In this document: one piece after another, positions 9,804 to 18,490 of the stretch
Layout: the number at the start of each line of letters is the position of its first letter
How positions within the stretch are numbered: position 1 is the first letter of the stretch
From: Cochliopodium minus
Taxonomy: Eukaryota; Discosea; Himatismenida; Cochliopodiidae
Assembly: GCA_024220525.1 (NCBI GenBank)
Contig: JAMYWO010000379.1
Location: 1-21,500 of the forward strand
Reading direction: 5' to 3'
DNA: 21,500 nt
Notes under the pieces: generated by a model
Database searches by the model: none
What the model saw: only the letters and a program-made list of their open reading frames with translations
Told to the model about the DNA's origin: nothing
Translations under genes and position numbers: made by a program

Positions 9804-10251
9804 ATGCAAACAGAATTAAGTGATAACAAAATTGATACATCTAGTCGAAGAAGTCCCATTAGAAATCTGAGCAAAATAAAATATAGAGGAAAATCACCCA
9901 TAAGAAGAAACATGAGTAAATCTCTATCTCAACAAAGCATAAGGAGGGAGAGATCGCCTAAGAAATCAATGGACAAAAAGAAGAGAGGTAAATCCTCCTC
10001 CCCCACATCAAGAAAGAATAATAAAAGGAATATGAGAAAAAGAGGTTTGGATGAGGATTCATCCTATTCCCCACAACTCGATAAATCTGATAAGAATGAA
10101 ATATCGAAACGATTCAAAATTTCGGGGAAAAATTTATTGTGAGATTCTCAAATTTGGGGTAGTAGTGTTTGGGTTAAGCACAACTTGGATTTGTGTTTTT
10201 CTTGATTGTAAATATCGAAAAAATAAAATAGAATCAAATTTCAAAAACTAA
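9804..10251 (+). CDS. Basic SP/RS-rich protein with hydrophobic C-terminal segment; frame break near 10124
   Basis: From ATG 9804 an open frame of 112 residues runs to a stop at 10140-10142. It is rich in R, K and S with repeated RSPIR, SPIRR, ERSPKK and SSSPTSR words, as in nuclear or RNA-linked proteins. Just after ISGK the neighbouring frame stays open to 10251. It encodes a good membrane-anchor-like stretch, EILKFGVVVFGLSTTWICVF, with a basic end (KYRKNK). The two frames differ by one base across the run GGGG (10124-10127) followed by five A. The simplest reading is one protein of about 148 residues with a C-terminal anchor, broken by one extra base. That may be an assembly error or a true mutation. 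No intron with GT..AG bridges it. The family is not recognised. Confidence 0.5.
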
Positions 10252-10286
10252 AATTACTATTATTGAGCTGTATTCAAATAAAAAAA

Positions 10287-11229
10287 ATGAAGATTAAATA
10301 TATACTATTATGCAAATTTTGCAATAAAATTGCTACCAAGCAATGCAGCAGATGCAAAATAACAAATTATTGTTCTAAAGATTGTCAAGTAATCATAAGA
10401 AAACATGGCATTCAACCGAAAGAAGAAAATTATAATAATCTAGAATACTACCAAATAATAAACCACAAATAAAAATTGAAGAGAGAATGGAATTTCATAA
10501 AACCACAAAATCTTGGATAAAAAAGAGCTCAAATATAAACTTGTCAAATTATCCTGAATTATCAGTAAAAGAGAAGGAATATTATCAAGAATGTTAACAG
10601 AGGGTAGATAATCTCTTGAGAAGAAGAAAACAAGATAAAGTGATGAAAGATATTCCAGAAGAAGTGCAAAAATTTTCTGATTTTATCTTGATAAAAAGAG
10701 AATTGGGGAAATAAAAATACCTTTGTCATAGAGATCATCATCTATTGAAGGACATGGATTGTTTGACTCAAAGAGTGCAGTTGAGCGGTTTATGCCACAT
10801 ACATGCTCCTGTTGTGCTTCAATATTACTTGGTGGCCTTCAATAAACAAAAACCTCTTGAAGAAGTTAGAATGATAGATATTTCTAATATGATAATAGAG
10901 AAGTTTGATCCCCAGTTTAACAGAATACATCTTTAATAATACAGGCACTTCTAGTTACCATGTTTTGGAGACGATATTGGAAGATACAAAAATAATACCA
11001 ATTCATATAACACTTGTCACCTTGGAAGAAATATGGCCCAATTTTGGTTTCATCAAAAGAATTTGAACAACAAGATATCTTCAGTTATGAAGGGAAGATT
11101 CACTTCACCAAATTTGTAAAAATAGTCTTCGATTGGATCCCAGAATTGGGACAGATTGAAGATGATTTATCAAAAGCAGGAGAATTAATGCAATTTTCAT
11201 ATGATAAGAATTGTGCAGTAGCTGCATAA
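10287..11229 (+). pseudogene. Decayed MYND zinc-finger gene with a second Cys/His-containing domain
   Basis: The start (ATG 10287) encodes a MYND finger: CKFC, KQCSRC, NYCSKDCQ and RKH. The usual W before the last His and the final Cys are missing. This frame stops at 10472. A different frame is then open from about 10475 to 10936, apart from two in-frame TAA codons. It encodes SGLCHIHAPVVLQYYLVAFN and DISNMIIEKFDPQFN. The next frame continues with NTGTSSYHVLETILEDTK, and a fourth segment from 11014 to 11229 (KYGPILVSSKEFEQQDIF) ends in TAA. No GT..AG introns explain the breaks. The coding character across all frames shows it was one gene. The Cys in SGLCHIHAP could be the nucleophile of a cysteine-peptidase-like domain, which is a guess from motif shape only. 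Four or more breaks make simple sequencing error unlikely as the only cause. Confidence 0.6.
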
Positions 11230-11601
11230 TAATATTCTTTATTATTATTTAATTTACAAAGTTGGATCCAATCCAAATCCTTTTTTTGGATGTTATTTTT
11301 CAAATTCTGGAATCCAACAATACCAATTTTAAAAATTTGTTAGATTTTGTTGCAACAATACTATTTTTGGGGAAGAATTCACTTTTTCCTTTTGTATACA
11401 AATTTGCTTTTTTATTAAAATCAAAAAGTTAATCCAAGAATGGTTAGTTCTTTTATCGAATTAAATAAATTAAAACAAAAAATGTTTAAAAACTATTTCA
11501 TTTTCTAAAACTTTTTAAATGGGTTTCAAACAAAGTTTACTTCAACAATATTTTTTGTTCGATTCACTTTTTGCCAGTTTAAAAATAAATAAAAAAAAAA
11601 A
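11230..11601. other. Spacer between the MYND pseudogene and the Lung-7TM gene
   Basis: 372 nt, mostly A/T. A frame open through about 11342-11430 encodes a hydrophobic, membrane-like piece (YYFWGRIHFFLLYTNLLFLL) and is preceded by an AG. It might be an unrecognised 5' exon of the Lung-7TM gene, whose N-terminus looks short, or the tail of the decayed gene. I could not find a start codon and donor that make a firm exon. Confidence 0.35.
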
Positions 11602-12923
11602 ATGAAAGTAAAGAATGTCATGATATATACATTGATATTCAAATTTCTTCTTGTATCCTTCGACATCTATCTTCTCATATATCCATTTCAAAATCCCCTT
11701 GTGCTATATCTTTCCACGTAACAAAATATAAACATATCAATAAAAAAATTCATTCAATCAATCCTTTTATAAAATTCAAACATCAACCCATAAATCAATT
11801 TATTCATTCGAGATATTTTAACAAAATATACACATATACTGTATAGAAAAATCAAAGAATCTTTCCAGCTGATATGGAGAGGGATATTCTTGATATTATT
11901 GATATTTGTAAGTTTTGGATTGGAAATAACAAAGAATTATTTGTCATTGAAAGAGAAGCAAGGTAATATCATCTAATAACATTTTTTTTTTTTTAATTCG
12001 AATTAAATTTTAAATAATAAATGAATAAATAGGGATAATCGGTAAGAAATGGATTGAAAGGAAAAAATTTTCTTTTCAATAAATTTTTTTTGTTAAAGGT
12101 TTGTTGGTTGCATTTTTCATCTTTTCAATACTAGAAATATTTTGTGAATATCCTGTAAATTTGTGTTTAAGTTATGAGGTCAAAAAAAAAAAATTAATTT
12201 GATTTATTTTTTTTTCATTTTAAATTTATTTTTTATTTCAATCAATTTTTGTTTTTTGTAGATCATCAATACAATTGTGCTCATATCAATTTTTGGAGGA
12301 ATGATTTTCAAAAGCAGTCACAATGAAGAACTTACGAAAAAAAAGGCGATACAAATAGACAGCATCCAAATGGTAGCTTTAGGTAAAACAGCTAAAAAAA
12401 AAATGAATAAATTATTTTTTAAAAATGAAAAATACAAAAAATAAAAATGAAATTTAAAGAAAATGAAAACAACGAAAATAATGAGGATTTTAATGGGGAT
12501 TTAGACAGAAGAGACAGGTTGCACAAATATTTGTCCCGCATGAGATTCTTCAAGCTGAATTCTTACATCATCAGCTTCGTGATTGTGGTGCGCATCTTCC
12601 TGATGATGATCAAATCTTTCGGAATTTTAAACTGGAAGCACAAGTGGATCCAGTATTTCATGTGGGAGTTTGTCTACCTCACCGTCTTCACCTTCTTAGT
12701 GTTTTTTCTGATTAAAAACAAGAAAGGCTTATTTCTTGCTCCTGACGAAGAGGCTTTTAATGAAGATCACCCTTTCAATGGCTTTAATGGTGCTTTCTTG
12801 GAGGATGGGTTCGATGATGAAGAGGAGGAAGAGGAGGATATTGAACAGGACAATAATAATAATAACGACAATAATGGTTTTAATGATGAGCATCCCAATG
12901 ATCATAGTGATGAGAACAATTAG
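11602..12923 (+). CDS. Lung seven-transmembrane receptor (LU7TM/GOST family, TMEM87/GPR107-like) protein, short N-terminus
   Basis: The family comprises Golgi/endosome 7TM proteins involved in trafficking. Model: 11602-11717, 11847-11962, 12033-12041 (9-nt microexon), 12099-12178, 12262-12382 and 12460-12923, giving 301 residues, all in phase. Hydrophobic segments: residues 6-34; IFLILLIFVSFGLEITKNYL (the RTLxxxxSLGYGIVKP helix of the family); GIIGLLVAFFIFSILEIF; IINTIVLISIFGGMIF; FKLNSYIISFVIVVRIFLMM; and the final W-rich WIQYFMWEFVYLTVFTFLVFF helix followed by a FLAP-like end. The loop before the last two helices is N/E-rich instead of the usual KLRRN word. The acidic N/D/E C-tail (about 60 residues) resembles sorting tails. 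No luminal domain or signal peptide is seen, so the N-terminus is truncated or upstream exons are unfound. It converges on the CNH gene, 123 nt away. Confidence 0.62.
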
Positions 12924-13046
12924 AATTGCCAACAATGTTAATATTTCGACAACATATGTTTTTTTTGTTATCTTAGCATTATTTTTTTAAATATTTATTT
13001 AATAATAAATAATAAATAATAAATTTTCACTAACTAATTTATACTT

Positions 13047-14709
13047 TTATTTTTTGTTGGTTTTGAATATCCACAATTTCTTAAAAACTTCAAATTGTTG
13101 AGAATTAAATCCTCTCTCCTTCAGATCCTGAAGATCCTTTAGCTCCTTCGACTCCTTGTCGCTCTTCTCAATCTCTTCTAACCTCTCCTCAATCTTGTCG
13201 ACTCTCTTCTGGATATCTTGGAGAAGATTCGAATTTTCATAGTTAGTTCTCTGTGTTTTGATATGTTGGTCCTAAAATAAATAAAAATAAAATAAAAAGG
13301 ATTAAATTGAATTTTAAAAATTTCTCGTAATTTTTTTTTACCTTTGCTTTGAGGACTTTAGTGATGAGATACAAGTTGCTGCAGTAGTAGAGTGACGAGT
13401 TTCCTTTTTTACTATCCCTGCTGTTGAACCTATTGATATCAAAAATGTAATCAAACCAGTCTGGTATTTCTTGTTCTCTGATGGAAGCGAAAAAAAAGTG
13501 CAAACAACACCATCCTAATAATTAAAAAAAATAAAGATAGAAAAAAAAATATAAAAAAAATAAAAAAAAATAATAAAAATAAAAATAAAATAATAAAAAT
13601 AAAAAATTATTTAATTATTAAAATTTTGTTACCTAGTTTATCACGTAATCTACAAACGTCATTTAATACAATTGGCTTGGAACTTGTGACGAACCCAAAA
13701 AAGAGTTTCATGATGTTGAAGATGACAGTGTGTTTGTCTTGGGGGATGCCCCAACAGTGAACGAGAAAATAGTGGAGAGGAATTCTCCCATCGTTGTCTT
13801 GCATTGTCAAAATTTCGTTGTTGAAGAGATGCTTTTGAAAAATAAAGAATAGAAGTGGGTAGGTAATGATTCAAGTTTAATAAAAATAAAATAAAAATAA
13901 AATTAAAAAATAAAAATAAAAATAAACAAAAAATAAAAATAAATATACCATTATTAAACAAAGTGAATTGAGCTTGAAATCTTTTATTTCCTTTTATGGT
14001 TGACAATTTATGTTGGTTTTCGGAATTTTGTTGGTTGCTTCCAGTCCTAAAAATTAATTTTTAAAATAAATGTTGACAAAAAAAAAAAAAAATTTAAATT
14101 TAAATTTAAATTTTAAATTTTAAATTATTTGAAAAAAATGTGTATATATATTTTAAATTTAAAAAAAATTGAAATAAATTAATTTAAATAATAAATTATA
14201 AATTTTTTAAAATTTTTTATTTACAAGTTGTTAGAGGAGGGCTCTTTGTGAGAAGTTTTGAGGTTATTTTCTTTGGTGAGTTGGTAGTTTAGGTTGATTC
14301 CCAAATCATCCATGGTGATTCCCTTGAACGCTTTGAGATTATTTTTGTAAGTTGCATTTTCGGCGGAATAAATTTTTTTGAGGAGGGCAAACAACACTGC
14401 ATGTACTTGGGTAAAGTAACATGAGTGGACCGCTTTTGTGACAGCTAAAATTTCAAGATGAAAAATATTTAAAAAAATAGAAATAATTAATAAGGAAAAA
14501 ATTAATAAATTTTATTATTATTTAAAATTTAATGGAGTAATAAAAAAAAAAAGTAAAAATATGAAGATAAAAAAAAATTTATTGTTGTAATTTTTTTACA
14601 CTATTGTATTATAATAAAATTTTATAACAAAGTAAATTTTTTTAAAAAAAAAGGTAATAAAAATTTTAAACTAAAAAGTTAGAACAAAAAAAAAAATTAT
14701 TAAAATAAA

Positions 14710-14740
<31 letters not shown>

Positions 14741-16922
14741 TAAAAATAAAAATTATTATTTGATTTTTTTATTTTTATTTTATTAAACATTAAGTTTTTG
14801 TTGACTTTAAAAAAATTTAACCTTCAATTGCTAAATGGTTCTTAGATTCCAAGATTTCAGGGAAGATGGAATAAACGGTGTTGATGATTTTGTTGATACC
14901 CTCGTTCGTGTGGTCCCTGATCACTTTAATATCTTCCACTACCAAATTCACTTCTGACATCAAAACCTTTTCGAATTTCGCTCTGAAATTTGAGGAATAT
15001 AATTCCACGAGACTGTAACAAGGATTACTAAAAAAATTGAATTAATTTCTTTATTTTATTTATTTTAATATTTTTTTTATTTCATTTTTTATTTCATTAT
15101 TTATTTATTTTTTATTTTTTATTTTTTATTTTTTATTTTTTATTTCTTTATTTCTTTATTTCTTTATTTCTTTATTTTTATTTTTATTTTTTATTTTTTA
15201 ATTTTTATTTTATTTTTATTCATTTTTTTGATTATTTTTTATTTTTTACTTTTGGGTAGTGAAAATCGAGGTGAGAAACTCTTTGAGAGGCTGGGACTTT
15301 CCTTCATCAATTAACTTCATTTTTTCTTCAAACTCTTGCTCGTGTATGAGCTTTTCTGTGTCTAAAATTAAACAACTCACTGTTGTTTCGGTAGCTATCA
15401 ACACGTATCTTCCCATGTTCTTTAAAAAAATTTTGAAAATAAATAAAAATTAAAAATTAAAAATTAATAATAAATAAAAAATGAATAAATAAAAAGATGA
15501 AAAATAAAAACAAATATTACAAATGATGAAAAATTTAAATAAAAAAAAAATTTTAAAAAAATAAAATAAAATGTTTTGTTTCAAAATCAAATTTTACCAA
15601 CATAAATTTCGCATCACGAAAAAACATGGGTTCATATATTTTGTTTCCGTAGAACAAATTTTGAACCTCAAGGGTATCATATGATGCAGAGAGGATGTAA
15701 GGGAAGCAAAACGCGAAGCAGTTGGGTATTTTCCTGAATCTGAGTGTTGTGGCTTGAGAGTTTAAGTTAGGGGACTTTAGCCAACCCATATCTAAAAGGA
15801 AATAAAAAAAAAAATTAATTAAGTAATTATAATAAAATTTTTTTAAATAATAAAATAAAAAAAGTAAATAAAATTCCTTTTAAAAAATAAAACACAAACA
15901 AAAATATTCAGAATTGATTTCAAATAAAAATGAAAAAATTAATAAAAAAAAATACAAAAAAAAAAATCGTTTACTTGAAGTTGCCAACAAAATCTCTTCG
16001 GTTGGAAAATAACAAAAATTAGGGTTGACAGGATCTCTTAATGACAACAATTCAGTACACTTTCCGGTGATGTAGTTGATAATGGAGTACTCCTTCTCGT
16101 AGGAGATATAAATGTTATCTTCTATCCACATCAGTTTCTTGGGCTCTGCTGGCAAAGCAAAAATTTTTTTGGTAGATTTTTTGGAGCTCAAATCACAGAG
16201 ATGTAACATCTTTCCTATTGATACACATAATCTTATTTCGCTATATTTTTTTTTTTGAAAGTTGTTGCTTCTCCTTATTGAGAAATGATTTGCCCTTGGT
16301 GGTATATCTAGGTAGTGTGTCATTCTCAGATCTAGATTCAATACTGATAATGCTCCATTGCATAACACAACCAATCCTATATAAATGGAATCATCGATGA
16401 TATAAATTAAGAGATGATATATAAAAGTTTGATTTTTAAGATGTTTAATAAACTAAAATTATGAAATTTTATCTGAATTTTATAGAAAATAAACCAAATT
16501 TTTTCAAATATTTCCAAATTTTTTTATTGTAACATAATTTCATATTATTTTTTATTACCCAATTCTGGTATGATCTGTATATCTTTGATCTTTTTGCTTC
16601 CTACTTTATTCACTTGTGTACATTTTATATATATATTGTTTTCTAATGGTCTCTGCACCAAAATGTTTAATAGAAGATTAAAATAATGGTATATCCATTT
16701 ATCTTACCATTGAAATGAAATTATATGAATATAATTCTCCAATTTCAGTCCCTATATACAATGTTTCCTTCCCTTTTGATGTTTTATAAAGATTTGGTTT
16801 GGTAACTTTAATTTTATTGAAAAAAAAAAACCATTCAAAGCCATTGATGTAATTTTCTGATTATTGATTGATGGTAGAACAATTAATGAACGAAATCCAT
16901 TTTTATTGATATTGAGATTCAT
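13047..16922 (-). CDS. CNH-domain protein with VPS9-like helices, ankyrin repeats and C-terminal coiled coil
   Basis: Eleven exons: 16708-16922, 16559-16652, 15975-16376, 15598-15791, 15250-15419, 14822-15027, 14225-14444, 13949-14046, 13633-13831, 13342-13514 and 13047-13271, about 731 residues. Residues 25-330 match the citron homology domain of the Vps39/Vps3/TRAP1 type: ETLYIGTEIGELYSYNF, LGLVVLCNGALSVLNLDL, RLCVSIGKMLHLCDL, PKKLMWIEDNIYISYEKEYS and FAFCFPYILSASYDTLEVQN. Residues 395-480 are helical, and AVTKAVHSCYFTQVHAVLFALL...ITMDDLGI resembles the N-terminal half of VPS9 Rab-GEF domains. An N-rich linker follows, then ankyrin units (QDNDGRIPLHYFL, RDKLGWCCLHFFFAS), then the coiled coil DIQKRVDKIEERLEEIEK. 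It probably works in endolysosomal Rab signalling (inference). Two frame breaks sit at homopolymers: T11 in exon 1 (plus 16820-16830) and AAAA in exon 8 (plus 13992-13995). The donors after exons 1-5 and 7-10 are GTAA-, GTAC- or GTAT-like; the one after exon 6 is GTTAAA. Confidence 0.72.
14086..14135. repeat. AAATTT-type tandem tract
   Basis: Alternating blocks of three or four A and T make overlapping palindromes, TTTAAATTTAAATTTAAA-like. They lie within the 178-nt intron between exons 7 and 8 of the CNH gene (14047-14224). This is simple sequence. Confidence 0.55.
14701..14753. repeat. (AAAAAT)n microsatellite in intron
   Basis: About eight units of AAAAAT/AAAAT in the 377-nt intron between exons 6 and 7 of the CNH gene (14445-14821). 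Poly-A and poly-T patches surround it. No exon or RNA signal is seen in the intron. Confidence 0.7.
15060..15247. repeat. T-rich simple-sequence tract, (ATTTTTT)n and (TTTCTTTA)n
   Basis: This tract fills most of the intron between exons 5 and 6 of the CNH gene. Units change along it: TATTT, then ATTTTTT, then four copies of TTTCTTTA-like units, then TATTTTT. In the sense of the host gene it is A-rich, opposite to the T-rich bias of that gene's last three introns (13272-13948). Confidence 0.65.
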
Positions 16923-17084
16923 TTTGGAAGTTTGGTTTTATTTTAATTTTAATATTATGTTATTTTATAATGGAAGAAAATAAATAAAAAAGGTCGATAA
17001 AACTAGATGAAAAATGTGTTATTCTAAAGCATGATGAAATAATTAAGATTGTGATTGGAAAAATTTAATGGTTATATTTGAAGA

Positions 17085-17766
17085 TCAATCATCATAATTA
17101 ATATCCTCTGAAATATCAAATGGTGGCATAGGATCGTATTCCAAAATCAATTGTTTGCTCCTTGCTACTTCTACTGAGAAGAGATCTTTGGCGATGGTGA
17201 TGGCAAAATCAATACCAGAAGTGACACCTTTGGAGAAAATTAACATCAAATTAAGACGATACAATTGATATTTTACCTCCAGCAGTATATCTGGGTTGTT
17301 TTTCATTACTCAAATCTGCCACAACCCTCTTATGATCAACAATAACCTTTGGATAATTCTCGCGAAGCATTTTGATGCACAAATAATGGGTGGTTGCTCT
17401 ATATCCATCCAATAAACCACATTCAGCCAAAAGAATGCTCCCTGTGCATACAGAAGTGATGTATAGTCTCTCGTTGCTAGCAGCAATCCTTTTGATGAAT
17501 TCCATCGTGCATTTTTGTTCTTGCAACACCTCCCCTATTTTAGATGTACCTGGCACAAACAAGATATCCAATTCTTTTATTTCATTGAATGTAATTGTTG
17601 GAAGGATAGATAATCCATAGTCACTCTTTACTGGATCCATCGTTTCTGATATCACATGCACTTTCGTATTATCTAATCTTGCAAATACCTCAAAGGGACC
17701 CGTAAAATCCAATTGCGTCATCTTTTGATATATTATCATTCCCACAAAGTATTTATCTTTCTTCAT
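17085..17766 (-). CDS. DJ-1/PfpI superfamily enzyme, isonitrile hydratase-like
   Basis: Isonitrile hydratase (InhA) adds water to R-N=C to give N-formamides. Exons 17277-17766 and 17085-17227 join in phase 1 to give 210 residues; bacterial InhA has about 228. Key residues are present: Asp20 in QLDFTGPFEVF, and Cys107 with Thr108 in the nucleophile elbow TSVCTGS. These match Asp17, Cys101 and Thr102 of Pseudomonas InhA. Other shared blocks are LDILFVPGT, LLAECGLLDGYRATTHY, VVAD, YTAGGVTSGIDFAITIA and LEYDPMPPF, where bacterial InhA has LEYAPAPPF. The bacterial C-terminal extension after PPF is short here. The 49-nt intron (17228-17276) shows it is nuclear. The match to bacterial enzymes suggests old transfer into the lineage. 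The true substrate is unproven, since the superfamily also holds transcription factors and DJ-1-like proteins. ATG 17766 is the family-like start. Confidence 0.9.
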
Positions 17767-18490
17767 TTATCCTTCTTATATGCTTTGATTTTATATTTTA
17801 TAAAATTAATTTCTTCAATTTTACTTTATAATTTATTATTTTTATTTTGAAATGGAATTGAAATCTACAAATAAATATTTCTCACTCAAACAAAGATCAT
17901 GTATCATCCATCTATTTATTGGATTTAATAGTATTAAATCTAGAAAATTAAATTTAAATTTCATTCAATAAATTAAAAAGTAAAAACAAATCAAATTTTT
18001 TTCCAGCTTTGATGTAATTATTACTCACAATCAAACTTTTCAAATACTTTAGAAAAGTTTTCAAGATTATCAATGTCCTTTGTTATGGCAAATCTGTCTC
18101 TTTGTTGTCATGAAGCAACAAATGTAAGGTTTATTGTTCCTCTTTTCCATCCACTCCCTTTAAATAAATCTTCACTTTTTGTAAATCTCAAAAAAAAACT
18201 GTTGACCCAGATGAATTTCAAAGATTTCAATAAAAAGATTCCAAATTTTTTAAATTTTAATGCCAAAAAAAAAACTGTTGAAACAGATAATGAAGCTGAA
18301 AGAATAATAAGACATCACACGTTACATCGCTTGTGCTAAAGCAGTGGCCCACCAACAACTGACGCAAAAAGTTCACACTGAACCAAGATAAAGAGATTAC
18401 TATCCTTGATTCTAAAAATTTATTTAAATCTAATCATCAGGCCTGAATCTAATGTAACATTTGAATTAAATATTATTAAAAAAAAAAAAA
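17767..18490. other. Divergent intergenic region with one unexplained GC-richer patch
   Basis: 724 nt between the isonitrile hydratase-like gene (minus) and the ankyrin-DHHC gene (plus). It is A/T-rich except around 18290-18400, where both a plus-strand frame from 18073 to 18339 and a short frame in another phase (DITRYIACAKAVAHQQLTQK) are open. I could not build a gene with start, splice sites and stop. The patch also shows no tRNA cloverleaf. It may be a gene remnant, an untranslated exon or promoter sequence. Confidence 0.4.

Noticed and set aside
10475-10936. Reassigned TAA codon (two in-frame TAA inside coding-like sequence)
   Set aside because: TAA ends most other genes in the window, and this locus also has frame changes, so decay explains it better than an altered code.
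13500-15250. Two separate genes (ankyrin part and CNH part) rather than one
   Set aside because: Every junction from 16922 to 13047 is GT..AG with matching phase except the two homopolymer breaks, and no stop-plus-start pair separates the parts. One gene is the simpler reading, though transcript proof is lacking.
18330-18410. tRNA gene suggested by a GTTCA-like word and GC-rich patch
   Set aside because: No acceptor stem or anticodon arm can be paired on either strand. I found no convincing tRNA or rRNA anywhere in the window.
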